A stretch of DNA of 64,000 nt from Flavobacterium celericrescens (GCF_011392075.1 NZ_JAAJBV010000010.1:19941-83940); one strand, 5' to 3'. Positions 50,279 through 59,798 are shown, counted from the stretch's first letter. Notes: generated by a model not told the origin, from the sequence alone. Numbers and translations: made by a program.

Positions 50279-51809
50279 TTTTAAACATCTTCATTAATAA
50301 CCCAAAAGCGCCGCGAATAAAACTCGCACTCGTAACCACTTTTGTAATCGATTTTCCTATGACTTCGGTTGTGCTTGGTTCTTCTTTTGCTCTTTTAGTT
50401 TCTTCTTTTTGTTCTTCTTCGGTAGCGATTTCTTGTGCTTCAGCTATTTTTTTGTTTAACAACTCATAAGCACTTTCTCGATCTAAAACTTCATTGTATT
50501 TTTTAGCCAGTTTTGATTTAGCAATACAAGTTTCAATTTCGGTTGTTGTTAAAATATCCATTCTGCTCATTGGAGCGCGCATCATTGTGGCTACTAATGG
50601 CGTTGGAGTTCCTTTTTCGCTTAATGCTGTTACAAAGGCTTCACCAATTCCTAATGATGTCAATACTTCATCCGTTTCATAAAAATCAGTATCGGGATAA
50701 TTTTCAGCGGTCATTTTGATTGCTTTTCTATCATTCGCTGTAAATGCTCTCAAAGCATGTTGTATTTTTAATCCCAATTGTGCTAAAACACCTGTTGGAA
50801 CATCCATAGGATTTTGAGTAATGAAATAAACACCAATTCCTTTTGAACGAATTAATTTTATAATAGTTTCAATTTGGTCTTGTAGAGCCTTGCTTGCTTG
50901 GTCAAAAATCAAATGTGCTTCATCAATAAAAATCACTAATTCTGGTTGTTCTGCGTCACCTTGCTCAGGCATGGTGTTGTATATTTCAGCCAATAGACTC
51001 AACATAAAAGTGGAGAAAAGTTTTGGACGATCTTGAATATCAGTTAATCTAATGATGTTGACATAACCATTACCATTTTCATCAATGCGAAGTAAATCCT
51101 GAATATCAAATGATTTTTCACCAAAAAACAACTCCGCACCTTGTTGCTCTAATTCGATGATTTTTCTTAAGATTGAACCTGTAGAGCTGGTTGAAATTCT
51201 TCCATATTCAGATTCAAATTCAGATTTACCTTCTTCGGTGGCATATTGTAATACTTTTTTAAAGTCTTTTAAGTCTAATAATGGCAAACTATTATCGTCA
51301 CAGTATTTAAAAATTACTGAAACAACACCAGCTTGTGTGTCATTTAAATCTAAAATTCTTGAAAATAAAACAGGTCCAAATTCAGAAACCGTAGCTCGTA
51401 ATCGAACACCATTTTGCTCTGAAATCGTCATTAATTCTACCGGAAATCCTTTAGTTTCATATGAAATCGAAATTTTTTCATGTCGCTCTGTGATAAACGG
51501 TTTTTCTTCACCCGGCATTGCAATTCCAGAAAAATCTCCTTTAATATCCATCATTAAAACTGGAATTCCGTTTAGCGACAATTGCTCAGATAAAACTTGA
51601 ATAGTTTTGGTTTTTCCAGTACCTGTAGCACCAGCAATTAACCCATGACGATTTAATGTTTTTAAAGGGATTTTGACATGTGTGTTTGCAATTGCTTCTC
51701 CATCTAAAATTCCACCACCCAAAGTAATAAAATTGCCTTTACATGTATACCCATCGATTATGTGTGTGCTAAAATCGGTTGTTTTGCTCATTTTTTTGAA
51801 AAATTTCAT
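50274..51809 (-). CDS. HerA-like helicase/ATPase (DUF853)
   Basis: This 511-residue P-loop ATPase of the HerA/FtsK superfamily has Walker A GATGTGKT (60-67), Walker B in ELVIFIDEAHLIF (about 290-302), the sensor region VYFITQNPMDVP and the arginine-finger region. The C-terminal 100 residues are charged and coiled-coil-like (EEEQKEETKRAKEE). DUF853 proteins are predicted DNA translocases or helicases with poorly known roles. The gene has an ATG at 51809, with a second ATG at codon 7. It stands alone on the minus strand. Confidence 0.88.
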   Translation of the reverse strand: MKFFKKMSKTTDFSTHIIDGYTCKGNFITLGGGILDGEAIANTHVKIPLKTLNRHGLIAGATGTGKTKTIQVLSEQLSLNGIPVLMMDIKGDFSGIAMPGEEKPFITERHEKISISYETKGFPVELMTISEQNGVRLRATVSEFGPVLFSRILDLNDTQAGVVSVIFKYCDDNSLPLLDLKDFKKVLQYATEEGKSEFESEYGRISTSSTGSILRKIIELEQQGAELFFGEKSFDIQDLLRIDENGNGYVNIIRLTDIQDRPKLFSTFMLSLLAEIYNTMPEQGDAEQPELVIFIDEAHLIFDQASKALQDQIETIIKLIRSKGIGVYFITQNPMDVPTGVLAQLGLKIQHALRAFTANDRKAIKMTAENYPDTDFYETDEVLTSLGIGEAFVTALSEKGTPTPLVATMMRAPMSRMDILTTTEIETCIAKSKLAKKYNEVLDRESAYELLNKKIAEAQEIATEEEQKEETKRAKEEPSTTEVIGKSITKVVTSASFIRGAFGLLMKMFKR

Positions 51810-52137
51810 GAATTAGTAGTGCAAGTTATTGTTTTTTTTGCAACAAGCAAAGAGAAGTAATTAAATGAATATTTTTTTATTAGTTGCTATAATAAAAGAA
51901 AAATATTCTCGTTTTTAAAGAGATTATGTTAAAGTTTTACGATAAAAAAAGAATATGGTTTAACATTAACTTTACACGTTGGTAAACTTATTGTTATTAT
52001 TTCTTAACATTAGGTGTAAAAACCCAAAAAAAGTTTTTTTTTTCAAAGTAAAAAATTAAATTTGACCCCGGTTAAGTTTGAATTGTAACACTTAACAGAA
52101 TAATCAACATTTTAAAACTAATAAAATTTTTAAAAAA
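51810..52137. other. Divergent intergenic region with promoter and repeated motif
   Basis: No gene is seen. A -7 element TAAATTTG is at 52057-52064 for the ExbB operon. Upstream are two copies of TTAACATTA (51960 and 52004) and the inverted pair TTTACAC (51971) / GTGTAAA (52014), which could be an operator. The transcribed leader of about 65 nt is AT-rich. Confidence 0.45.
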
Positions 52138-52959
52138 ATGGCAAACGTAAAAAAAGAAACTGGTTCAAACGGAGGTAGTATTTTCTCAGGACTTGTTATT
52201 GTAGGGTGTATCTTTATTGGATGGATAGTATGGAGTTTCATTATGGGAGATGGTTCTAACTTCGAAGGTGGAGTTAATACAGGACATCCACTACCAGGAA
52301 ACTATTTAGCAATGGTTTATAAAGGTGGACCAATCGTACCAGTATTGATGGGATTATTATTAATGGTAGTTGTTTTTTCATTTGAGCGTTTCTTTGTTAT
52401 TTCTAAAGCAGCTGGAAAAGGTAGTTTAGATAAATTCATGAAAAATGTTCAAGCTAGTATTACTTCAGGAGATATTGATGGTGCTATTGCTACATGTGAT
52501 AACCAACAAGGTTCTGTAGCTAATGCTGTAAGAGCAGGTTTAGTAAAATATCAAGAAGTTAAAAAAGAAGGATTCAATAGTGAAGAAGCATCAGAAACTA
52601 TCGCAAAAGAAGTAGAAGAAGCAACTTCATTAGAAATGCCAATGTTAGAGAAAAACTTAACAATCCTTTCTACATTAGTATCTTTAGGTACGTTAGCAGG
52701 ATTATTAGGAACGGTAACAGGGATGATCAAAGCGTTTGGTGCGTTAGCTTCAACTGGAACTCCAGACCAAGCTGCATTAGCAAATGGTATTTCTGAAGCG
52801 TTAATTAATACAGCTACAGGTATCTCTACTTCTGCTTTAGCAATTGTAACGTATAACTTCTTTACTTCAAAAATTGATACATTAACATATTCAATCGACG
52901 AAGCTGGATCTACACTTGTTAATACTTACAGACGTTTCAGAGGAAGTTTAAAAAACTAA
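52138..52959 (+). CDS. exbB: MotA/TolQ/ExbB family proton channel protein
   Basis: ExbB is part of the inner-membrane complex that uses the proton gradient to energise TonB-dependent outer-membrane transport. This 273-residue form has an extra N-terminal helix (IFSGLVIVGCIFIGWIVWSFI), then GPIVPVLMGLLLMVVVFSFERFF, and the conserved pair of helices with TLAGLLGTVTGMIKAF and ALINTATGISTSALAIV. The ATG at 52138 has an A-rich upstream region. It starts an operon ending in a TPR protein. Confidence 0.93.
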   Translation: MANVKKETGSNGGSIFSGLVIVGCIFIGWIVWSFIMGDGSNFEGGVNTGHPLPGNYLAMVYKGGPIVPVLMGLLLMVVVFSFERFFVISKAAGKGSLDKFMKNVQASITSGDIDGAIATCDNQQGSVANAVRAGLVKYQEVKKEGFNSEEASETIAKEVEEATSLEMPMLEKNLTILSTLVSLGTLAGLLGTVTGMIKAFGALASTGTPDQAALANGISEALINTATGISTSALAIVTYNFFTSKIDTLTYSIDEAGSTLVNTYRRFRGSLKN

Positions 52960-53021
52960 ATAAGTATTAGAATTTTTAAGAAGAATATTTCAAAAAAGTT
53001 TTAAACACTAAAAAAGAATTA

Positions 53022-53657
53022 ATGGCTAAAATTAAAATGTCCAAAAAATCTACGTCTATCGACATGACAGCAATGTGTGACGTGGCTTTCCTTTTGCTTA
53101 CCTTCTTTATTTTGACGGCTACAGCAAAACAACAAGAGCCACTTCCTGTTGATACGCCTTCTTCTACAGTGAAAACAAAATTGCCAGAAACTGATTTGGC
53201 AACAATCACTATAGGGAAAGATGTAAATGCTAAAGATAGTATTAGTATATTTTTTGGAGTAACCGGAAGAGACGTTAGAAAACGTACGCTGGAATTAATG
53301 GCTCAAAAATATAAACTTTCTTTTTCTGAAGAAGAAATGGAACAATTTGCACTAATTGAATCTTTCGGAGTACCGGTTCAAAATTTGAGTCAAATTATTG
53401 CAATGAAAAGTTCTGATAGAAACAAACCTGGTTTCCAACCTGGAATTCCTGCTGATTCTACAGACAATCAGTTAAAAGAATGGATATATAATGCGCGTAT
53501 TGCTACTTCTGAGATAGCAGATAAAGACCTTAACTTCGCTATTAAAGGCGATGCAAAACAAGAATATCCTTCAGTAAAAAAAGTGATGGATATGTTACAA
53601 GACCAAAAAGTTAATCAATTTGATTTAGTTACGGGTCTTAGAGGTAAAGATTATTAA
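53022..53657 (+). CDS. exbD: Biopolymer transport protein ExbD, first copy
   Basis: This 211-residue ExbD has the short cytoplasmic N-terminus and single helix DMTAMCDVAFLLLTFFILTATA, where the membrane aspartate (D22 in CDVAF) is the proton-carrying residue. The periplasmic part is longer than in E. coli ExbD. A second ExbD follows; tandem ExbD genes are normal in Bacteroidetes and may form a heteromer. Confidence 0.92.
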   Translation: MAKIKMSKKSTSIDMTAMCDVAFLLLTFFILTATAKQQEPLPVDTPSSTVKTKLPETDLATITIGKDVNAKDSISIFFGVTGRDVRKRTLELMAQKYKLSFSEEEMEQFALIESFGVPVQNLSQIIAMKSSDRNKPGFQPGIPADSTDNQLKEWIYNARIATSEIADKDLNFAIKGDAKQEYPSVKKVMDMLQDQKVNQFDLVTGLRGKDY

Positions 53658-53675
53658 AATATAAAAAGATAAACA

Positions 53676-54242
53676 ATGGCTGAATTAAATACCGAGAGTG
53701 GTGGTGACAAAGGCGGCAAGGTAAGAAGTAAGAAAAGCAACGCAAAAGTTGATCTTACTGCCATGGTGGATTTGGCATTCTTATTGATTACATTCTTTAT
53801 GTTGACAACATCGTTATCTAAACCACAAGCTATGAATTTAGGCTTGCCGGATAAAGGTGATGAGAAAACTGATGAAAAAGATATCAAAGTAGATCAAAAG
53901 AGAACTATGACTATTTTATTGGGAGATGATAATAAAATTAAATGGTTCCACGGTTTGTTAGAGGCTCCAGAGCCTAATGGTAAACCTACAGATGCTACTT
54001 ATGGTAAGAATGGTATCAGAAAAGAACTAGTTAAAAGAGTTAAGTCGGTTGCTGAATATTGTGCATCGAAACAAGGAAGTAAACCTGGTGATGGTTTGAT
54101 TGTAATTATTAAACCTTCTAAAAAATCTACTTATAGAAATATTGTAGATATATTAGATGAAATGGCAATTACAGATGTACCAACTTATGCTATCGTGAAC
54201 GATTTTACTCCTGAGGAGAAAAAACTAATTGAAGAGAAATAA
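53676..54242 (+). CDS. exbD: Biopolymer transport protein ExbD, second copy
   Basis: This 188-residue ExbD has the helix DLTAMVDLAFLLITFFMLTTS with the conserved membrane aspartate (VDLAF). It differs from the first copy in its periplasmic region (KIKWFHGLLEAPEPNGKPTD). It lies 18 bases after the first copy and 36 before tonB. Confidence 0.92.
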   Translation: MAELNTESGGDKGGKVRSKKSNAKVDLTAMVDLAFLLITFFMLTTSLSKPQAMNLGLPDKGDEKTDEKDIKVDQKRTMTILLGDDNKIKWFHGLLEAPEPNGKPTDATYGKNGIRKELVKRVKSVAEYCASKQGSKPGDGLIVIIKPSKKSTYRNIVDILDEMAITDVPTYAIVNDFTPEEKKLIEEK

Positions 54243-54278
54243 GCAGTAGCTTATTTAGTAATCTATTAATTAAGGAAA

Positions 54279-55079
54279 ATGAAATTAGATATATTAAAAA
54301 CTTCGTGGTTAGATATCGTTTTTGAAGGACGTAATCAAGCATATGGTGCTTATGAATTGCGTAAAAAAAATCCAAAAACAACTGCGATTGCAATGATATT
54401 AGGTGCATTCGTTTTTGTTCTAGCATTGAGCACGCCAAAAATTATGGCATTAATTGAAAGTGCAACGGCTAAAGAGGAGACTACATTAGACGAAAAAATT
54501 GTAACCATTAAATTACCTCCAAAAAAAGTAGAGGAAATTAAAAATTTACCACCTCCACCTCCACCACCTCCAAAAGTGGATCAAGTGAAATTCGTTAAGC
54601 CAGTCGTAGCAAAAACAGAAGAAGTAACTGAAGCTGTTGCTAAGATTGATGATATGAAAGACAAAGATATTTCTGATGCAAACAGAAAAGGAGATGAAGA
54701 TGCTGAACGTCAATTTGAGAAACCTGTAGGTGATGGTCCAACTAAACCTGTTGAAGACGATAATGTGTACAACATGGCTGTTATTTCTGTTAAACCAGAA
54801 TTCCCAGGTGGTATTGATAAATTCTACAAATATGTTGGAAGTAAATTCCAAGTTCCAGAAGTGGACGGATTAAAAGGTAGAATATTTGTACAGTTCGTAG
54901 TTGAAAAAGATGGTTCGTTAACGGATATCAAAGTATTAAAAGATATTGGTCACGGAACAGATAAAGAAGCTATTCGAGTACTTAAAAATTGTCCAAAATG
55001 GGCGCCAGGTGAAAACAATGGTAAAAAAATTAGAGTACAGTACCAGCTTCCTATTACAATTCAAGCTGCAGCTGAATAA
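54279..55079 (+). CDS. tonB: Energy transducer TonB
   Basis: This 266-residue TonB has an N-terminal cytoplasmic segment with the Bacteroidetes-type motif EGRNQAYGAYELRK, one helix (AIAMILGAFVFVLALS), a Pro-rich periplasmic spacer (PPPPPPPPKVDQ, about 90-100), an acidic linker and a TonB C-terminal domain (GGIDKFYKYVGSKF to VQYQLPITI). The last base of its stop codon is the first of the next ATG (TAATG). It couples the ExbB-ExbD motor to outer-membrane receptors. Confidence 0.94.
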   Translation: MKLDILKTSWLDIVFEGRNQAYGAYELRKKNPKTTAIAMILGAFVFVLALSTPKIMALIESATAKEETTLDEKIVTIKLPPKKVEEIKNLPPPPPPPPKVDQVKFVKPVVAKTEEVTEAVAKIDDMKDKDISDANRKGDEDAERQFEKPVGDGPTKPVEDDNVYNMAVISVKPEFPGGIDKFYKYVGSKFQVPEVDGLKGRIFVQFVVEKDGSLTDIKVLKDIGHGTDKEAIRVLKNCPKWAPGENNGKKIRVQYQLPITIQAAAE

Positions 55080-55303
55080 TGCTCAAAAAATTAGCTAATA
55101 AATTTATGGAGAAATCGCTCAAAGAGCGGTTTCTTCTTGCTATAGGAGTACTCCTATTTTTAATCTATTTGTTTTTCGGTTTAATAATTATTTTCTGGAA
55201 AGAGTTGCCATTAAATATGGCGCCAAACTATAGATTAGCTCTTGGAGTTGTTTTAATTGTGTATTCATTTTTAAGATTTTTTCGTTTTTTTAATAAAGAT
55301 TAA
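55079..55303 (+). CDS. Small two-helix membrane protein of the TonB operon
   Basis: This 74-residue protein has two hydrophobic helices (FLLAIGVLLFLIYLFFGLIIIF and RLALGVVLIVYSFLRFF) and a basic N-terminus. It starts at the tonB stop (TAATG) and ends 5 bases before the binding-protein gene. The function is unknown; it may be an accessory of the motor complex. Confidence 0.75.
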   Translation: MLKKLANKFMEKSLKERFLLAIGVLLFLIYLFFGLIIIFWKELPLNMAPNYRLALGVVLIVYSFLRFFRFFNKD

Positions 55304-55308
55304 TTTTT

Positions 55309-56235
55309 ATGAAAACTACTTACCGTTATATTTTTCTTTTACTAGCATTATTTTTTATTTCATTTTCTTGTTCCAAAAAGGATGAAGCAAAAAATAGTGA
55401 AAATATTTTGAAAGGAAACGCAGAAATAGTAGTTGATGAAACTTTATTTCCAATCGTAGAAGATCAAAAAATTATTTTTGAAACAAATTATGATGCAACT
55501 ATTAGTATTGTTTCACAACCCGAAAACCAAGCAATTGCAGCTTTGCTTTCTGGAAAACAAAAAATCGCAATCTTGTCGAGAAAATTATCAGTTGCTGAAG
55601 AAACACAAATTAAAAACAAAAATATAACGCCAAAAGTTACACATTTTGCAACAGATGGTGTTGTTTTTATAAAAGGAATTTCTTCGGCTACAACTTCAAT
55701 TGATTTGGCTGATGTGGTAAATTTTTTGAATGGAAAAAATATTGCATCAATTAAAGGATTAGTTTTTGAAAGTGCTAATTCTAGTACTGTTCGCAGTTTA
55801 ACAGAATTAGCAAAAATTGAAACTATACCTCAAGCAGATAATATTTTTTCTGTAAATACAAGTGAAGAATTGATAAAATATATTGCTGAAAACCCTGAAT
55901 ATGTAGGTATTGTGGGCTTAAATTGGCTTACACAACCAACAGTTGAAAATCAAAAATATGTAGATGCAATTAAAATGTTAAGCGTAAAAGGAATTAATCA
56001 AAACGAGTTTGTTTTTCCAAGTCAAGACATGATTGCTTCTCAAAAATATCCTTTGGCACGTGATTTGTATATTATAAATTGTCAAGGTTATGCAGGTCTT
56101 GGAATGGGCTTTGGTTCATTTATTACAGGAGAAAAAGGACAACGAATTGTTTTACAAGCAGGTTTGGTTCCAGCTCGCTTCCCAAGCCGCAAAATTGTAA
56201 CTAGAAAAGAAATAATTAAAGAAGAAAATAAATAA
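55309..56235 (+). CDS. PstS-like substrate-binding lipoprotein
   Basis: This 308-residue protein has a lipobox signal (FFISFSC, Cys21) and the fold of phosphate-type periplasmic binding proteins: GNAEIVVDETLFPIVEDQ, AILSRKLSVAEE, VFESANSSTVRSL and YIINCQGYAGLGMGFGSFI. No Pst transporter genes are near, and it lies inside the ExbB-ExbD-TonB operon. It may have been recruited to the TonB system rather than to an ABC importer. The ligand is not known. Confidence 0.8.
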   Translation: MKTTYRYIFLLLALFFISFSCSKKDEAKNSENILKGNAEIVVDETLFPIVEDQKIIFETNYDATISIVSQPENQAIAALLSGKQKIAILSRKLSVAEETQIKNKNITPKVTHFATDGVVFIKGISSATTSIDLADVVNFLNGKNIASIKGLVFESANSSTVRSLTELAKIETIPQADNIFSVNTSEELIKYIAENPEYVGIVGLNWLTQPTVENQKYVDAIKMLSVKGINQNEFVFPSQDMIASQKYPLARDLYIINCQGYAGLGMGFGSFITGEKGQRIVLQAGLVPARFPSRKIVTRKEIIKEENK

Positions 56236-56243
56236 AATTAGGT

Positions 56244-57911
56244 ATGAAAAAGACATTAGTTTTTAGTATTGCATTATTAGCAACAGCAACTATTAGCAAT
56301 GCGCAAGATTTTGCTCAAGCTAATAAATCTATTGATGCTGAACAATATGAAAAAGCAAAATCTGAATTAAAAGCAATCTATCAAGCCAAACCTTCTAATG
56401 GTAAAGCTGCATTTTTATTGGGTACAATATATCTTAAGCAAAACGTGCAGGATTCTGCAAAATTATTTTTTGATAAAGGTGTAAGTGCTTCAGAATTTTC
56501 AAAGCTTAATCAAATTGGTTTAGGTCAAATAGATTTAGATAACAATAAAATTGCTGAAGCGAAAACAAAATTTGATTTAGTATTAAAAGATACTAAAAAG
56601 AAAGATTTTGAAGAATACATCTATGTGGCTCAAGCTTATATGAATGCAGATAAGCCAAATTACAAAGCTGCTATAGAAGTAATGTTGAAAGCTAAATTAA
56701 ATCATCCAGAAAATGCTAAAGTTTTATTAGCACTTGGTGACGCATATTATGGTGATAAAAATCAAAATGATGCATATGTTGCTTATAGAGATGCATATAA
56801 ATTTGATCCAACATTAATTCGTGCTAAAATGCAGTCTGGCGTTTTGTTAAAAGGAGCAAAAGCATATGTTGAAGCAGAAAAGGCATTAAATGAGGTGGTT
56901 GCTGCAAATCCAAATTATGGTCCTGCTTATAGAGAATTAGCTGAAACTTATTATTATTGGGCAAACAATCAACCAAAAACGTATACTCAAAATATTGCAA
57001 AAGCGTTAGAATTTTATAAAAAATACATGTCTATGACAGACTATTCTTTAAGTTCTCGTATGCGTTATGCGGATTTCTTAATTCTAGCAAAAGAGTATAA
57101 AGCACTTGAAGTTGAAGCAAATAAAATGAAAGAATTAGATAATGTAAATCCAAGAATTTTACGTTATTTAGGATATGCTGCTTATGAAAATGGAAATACA
57201 GATCTAGCTATTAAATCTTTAAATGATTATTTGTCAAACCCTAATAATAAAATAATTGGTCGTGATTATTTGTATTTAGGTTTAGCAAAGATTAAAAAAG
57301 GAACTAGTGCAGATGGTAAAACTATAGATGCAACTTTATTAAAAGAAGCTGTAGCGGAATTAAATAAAGCGGTTGAAAAAGAAGTAATTATTGTTAATGA
57401 ATTTAATGCGATAGGTGCTAAGTTTTTTGAACAAAAACAATATAAAGAAGCGGCTTCAATTTTTGAAGTTGGGGCTTCAAAATCAGATAACAAAAATTAC
57501 TTAGATGATAACTTGTTTTATGGTTTGTCTGTTTATTATGATAACAATAAGAATGGTGTAAAACCAAATATTGAAGATTTACAAAAAGCAGAGATAGCAT
57601 TTGACAATGTTTTAAAATCTTCGCCAAATTATCAAGACGCATATATTTTTAAAGCAAGATGCAATAGATTGTTAGAGAATGATGAAAATATGGCTAAGAA
57701 TTATGAAGCATATTTAGAAAAAATTACAGCTAAAGGTGCTGAAGAAATGGCTAAACCATCAAACAAATCTAAATTAATTGAGTCATATAATAATATCGGT
57801 GCGCATTATGCAAATTCTGATATAGCAAAAGCAAAAGAGTTTTTCAATAAAACATTATTGTTAGATGCTACAAATGCTTATGCTACTGATTCTTTAAAAT
57901 CATTAAAATAA
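56244..57911 (+). CDS. Tetratricopeptide repeat protein
   Basis: This 555-residue exported protein has a signal peptide (MKKTLVFSIALLATATISNAQ) followed by about ten TPR units, for example QANKSIDAEQYEKAKSELKA, KAAFLLGTIYLKQN and AKVLLALGDAYYGDKNQNDA. It is the last gene of the ExbB operon, 8 bases after the binding protein. A scaffold role in the periplasm linked to TonB-dependent uptake is plausible. Confidence 0.87.
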   Translation: MKKTLVFSIALLATATISNAQDFAQANKSIDAEQYEKAKSELKAIYQAKPSNGKAAFLLGTIYLKQNVQDSAKLFFDKGVSASEFSKLNQIGLGQIDLDNNKIAEAKTKFDLVLKDTKKKDFEEYIYVAQAYMNADKPNYKAAIEVMLKAKLNHPENAKVLLALGDAYYGDKNQNDAYVAYRDAYKFDPTLIRAKMQSGVLLKGAKAYVEAEKALNEVVAANPNYGPAYRELAETYYYWANNQPKTYTQNIAKALEFYKKYMSMTDYSLSSRMRYADFLILAKEYKALEVEANKMKELDNVNPRILRYLGYAAYENGNTDLAIKSLNDYLSNPNNKIIGRDYLYLGLAKIKKGTSADGKTIDATLLKEAVAELNKAVEKEVIIVNEFNAIGAKFFEQKQYKEAASIFEVGASKSDNKNYLDDNLFYGLSVYYDNNKNGVKPNIEDLQKAEIAFDNVLKSSPNYQDAYIFKARCNRLLENDENMAKNYEAYLEKITAKGAEEMAKPSNKSKLIESYNNIGAHYANSDIAKAKEFFNKTLLLDATNAYATDSLKSLK

Positions 57912-57931
57912 TAAATTATTCTCAAGAATAT

Positions 57932-57960
57932 AAAAAGCCAGTATTTTACTGGCTTTTTTT
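57932..57960 (+). terminator. Terminator of the ExbB-TonB operon
   Basis: AAAAAGCCAGT and ACTGGCTTTTT pair around ATTTT, followed by more T. Confidence 0.85.
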
Positions 57961-58002
57961 GTTTGTAAAATAAAGATGATTTTAATTCTTAATTAAATGA
58001 AG

Positions 58003-58010
58003 TATCTTTG
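58003..58010 (+). promoter_or_regulatory. -7 element of queE
   Basis: TATCTTTG, a full match to TAnnTTTG, lies 19 bases before the ATG. A TTG at -33 is not seen. Confidence 0.55.
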
Positions 58011-58029
58011 CAAACTATTTTAAAAGTAA

Positions 58030-58662
58030 ATGTTGAAGAAAGAAACACAATTAGCGGTTGAAAAAGGCGAAATGTTGCCTTTAATGGAGGAGTTTTATAC
58101 GATTCAAGGCGAAGGATATCATACAGGAACAGCAGCTTATTTCATTAGAATTGGCGGTTGTGATGTAGGTTGCCATTGGTGTGATGTAAAAGAAAGTTGG
58201 AATGCCGAATTACATCCTCCAACGAATACCGATGTAATTGTTGCCAACGCCAAAAAATATGCCGATACAGTTGTAGTTACCGGTGGAGAACCTTTAACAT
58301 GGGACATGAAGTTATTGACTTCTAAATTAAAAGCACAAAATCTAAAAGTACATATTGAAACTTCTGGAGCTTACGAAGTTTCGGGAATTTGGGATTGGTT
58401 TTGTTTGTCGCCAAAGAAAAATAAATTACCAGTTCAAAGTGCTTACGATATCGCTAACGAATTAAAAGTAATCATCTACAATAAACACGATTTCATTTTT
58501 GCAGAAGAACAAGCAGCTAAAGTAAATCCAAACGCCATTTTATTTTTACAACCCGAATGGAGTAAAAAAGAAGAAATGACACCTTTGATTGTTGATTATG
58601 TGATGAACAATCCAAAATGGAGAGTTTCATTGCAAACGCATAAATATTTGAATATTCCTTAA
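58030..58662 (+). CDS. queE: 7-carboxy-7-deazaguanine synthase
   Basis: QueE is a radical SAM enzyme that builds the 7-deazaguanine core on the way to queuosine. The 210-residue protein has the atypical cluster ligands C44, C48 and C51 in CDVGCHWC, and the SAM-binding VVVTGGEPLTW. It has EEFYTIQGEGYHTGTAAYFIR at the N-terminus, the usual start of the family. It is downstream of its own promoter; queA is elsewhere in the window. Confidence 0.95.
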   Translation: MLKKETQLAVEKGEMLPLMEEFYTIQGEGYHTGTAAYFIRIGGCDVGCHWCDVKESWNAELHPPTNTDVIVANAKKYADTVVVTGGEPLTWDMKLLTSKLKAQNLKVHIETSGAYEVSGIWDWFCLSPKKNKLPVQSAYDIANELKVIIYNKHDFIFAEEQAAKVNPNAILFLQPEWSKKEEMTPLIVDYVMNNPKWRVSLQTHKYLNIP

Positions 58663-58666
58663 TTAT

Positions 58667-59044
58667 ATGAAGAAGTTTTTAGTATTAGCCGTATTTGTGT
58701 TGTTTTCAAACTTGAGCTTTTCTCAATTAGGAGGAGAAGATGAAGTGTACTTAGATGGTGAGTTTATCGAAGCCAAATTTCAAAATGGAGGAATTGATAA
58801 ATTTTACGATTACATAATTACCAATTTTGATACTCAAACAGTTGAAAAAAAAGGACAAATTATTTTTGAATTCACCGTAAATGAAAATGGAGAAGTAAAA
58901 AATATAAAAGTTGTTCGCGATTTAGGAACGAATTCGGCTGTTGAATTAATTCGAGTTTTGCGAAAAGCTCCAAAGTGGCAACCTGCAACAAGAGGAGGAA
59001 AGCCAGTTAGCATTAACTTAAAAATGCCTTTGACATTTAAATAA
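58667..59044 (+). CDS. Secreted orphan TonB C-terminal domain protein
   Basis: This 125-residue protein has a signal peptide (MKKFLVLAVFVLFSNLSFSQ) followed directly by a TonB C-terminal domain (GGIDKFYDYIITNF to INLKMPLTF). It lacks the membrane anchor, Pro-rich spacer and ExbB-binding helix of TonB. The domain resembles that of TonB at 54279-55079 (shared GGIDKFY, IKV, KxxxW). It may bind receptors without energising them. It begins 4 bases after queE. Confidence 0.85.
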   Translation: MKKFLVLAVFVLFSNLSFSQLGGEDEVYLDGEFIEAKFQNGGIDKFYDYIITNFDTQTVEKKGQIIFEFTVNENGEVKNIKVVRDLGTNSAVELIRVLRKAPKWQPATRGGKPVSINLKMPLTFK

Positions 59045-59046
59045 AC

Positions 59047-59079
59047 AAAAAATCCCAAATTGATAGTTTTGGGATTTTT
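59047..59079 (+). terminator. Terminator after the TonB C-terminal domain gene
   Basis: AAAAATCCCAAA and TTTGGGATTTTT form a 12-bp stem with an 8-nt loop and T run. Confidence 0.85.
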
Positions 59080-59084
59080 CGTTT

Positions 59085-59789
59085 TTATATGTATAGCTTC
59101 GCTAAATAATCAAAATGCTTCCCTTCTAAAATCAATTCGCATTCTAAACCATTTGCATTTGAGGCGTTTTGTAGCGTGTTATAATCCAAATATAACCAAT
59201 CAAAAGTGTCTTCGGTTTCTCCTTTATATTGAATAGTGAACGTTAATTCGCCATAATAACCATTTGCAGGAACCTCGTAAGCACCATCTTCGTCTTGGTC
59301 GTACATATAAATTAAGTCCGAACTATCAATTAAAATTTGTCCGCCTTCATTTAAAAGCGATTTTAATTTTTGCAAGAACTTCGAAATCTGATTCATTTTT
59401 CCGAAAATCCCAGTTCCATTCATCAAAAGAAGAATAGTATCGAATTTTTCTGAAGTATCTAAGTCCAAGACATCCGAAACTTTGCAATTTTTCAAACCTC
59501 GCAATTCACAAGCTTTAATTGCATTTTCCGAAATATCAATTGCGGTAACATCAAAACCTTTTTCTTGCAAATACAAAGCGTGACTTCCAGCACCGCAACC
59601 TACATCTAAAACTTTTCCTTTTGCTAATTGCAAAGCCTTTTGTTCTAATTTGGGCATGTCTTTAAAATCACGAAACAAATAGGCAACGCTCATTTCATCT
59701 GCTTCCGAAATTGAAGTTTCAGTAATTAAATCTTCTGGAGAATTATTGGTTTGATAGTCTAAAATGGCTTTTCCGAAAAGGTCTTTCAT
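59085..59789 (-). CDS. Class I SAM-dependent methyltransferase
   Basis: This 234-residue methyltransferase has the Rossmann SAM motif VLDVGCGAGSHALYLQEKG (about 66-84), the acidic VTAIDISENAI, and motif LLLMNGTGIF. The substrate is unknown; the fold is of the Methyltransf_25 kind. It diverges from the YkgJ gene, with a heptamer-rich inverted repeat between them. Confidence 0.88.
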   Translation of the reverse strand: MKDLFGKAILDYQTNNSPEDLITETSISEADEMSVAYLFRDFKDMPKLEQKALQLAKGKVLDVGCGAGSHALYLQEKGFDVTAIDISENAIKACELRGLKNCKVSDVLDLDTSEKFDTILLLMNGTGIFGKMNQISKFLQKLKSLLNEGGQILIDSSDLIYMYDQDEDGAYEVPANGYYGELTFTIQYKGETEDTFDWLYLDYNTLQNASNANGLECELILEGKHFDYLAKLYI

Positions 59790-59798
59790 TGCTTTTTG

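Noticed and set aside
54552..54580. CCTCCA-type repeat in tonB as a microsatellite of the heptamer family
   Set aside because: It encodes the normal proline-rich spacer of TonB with a 3-base period.
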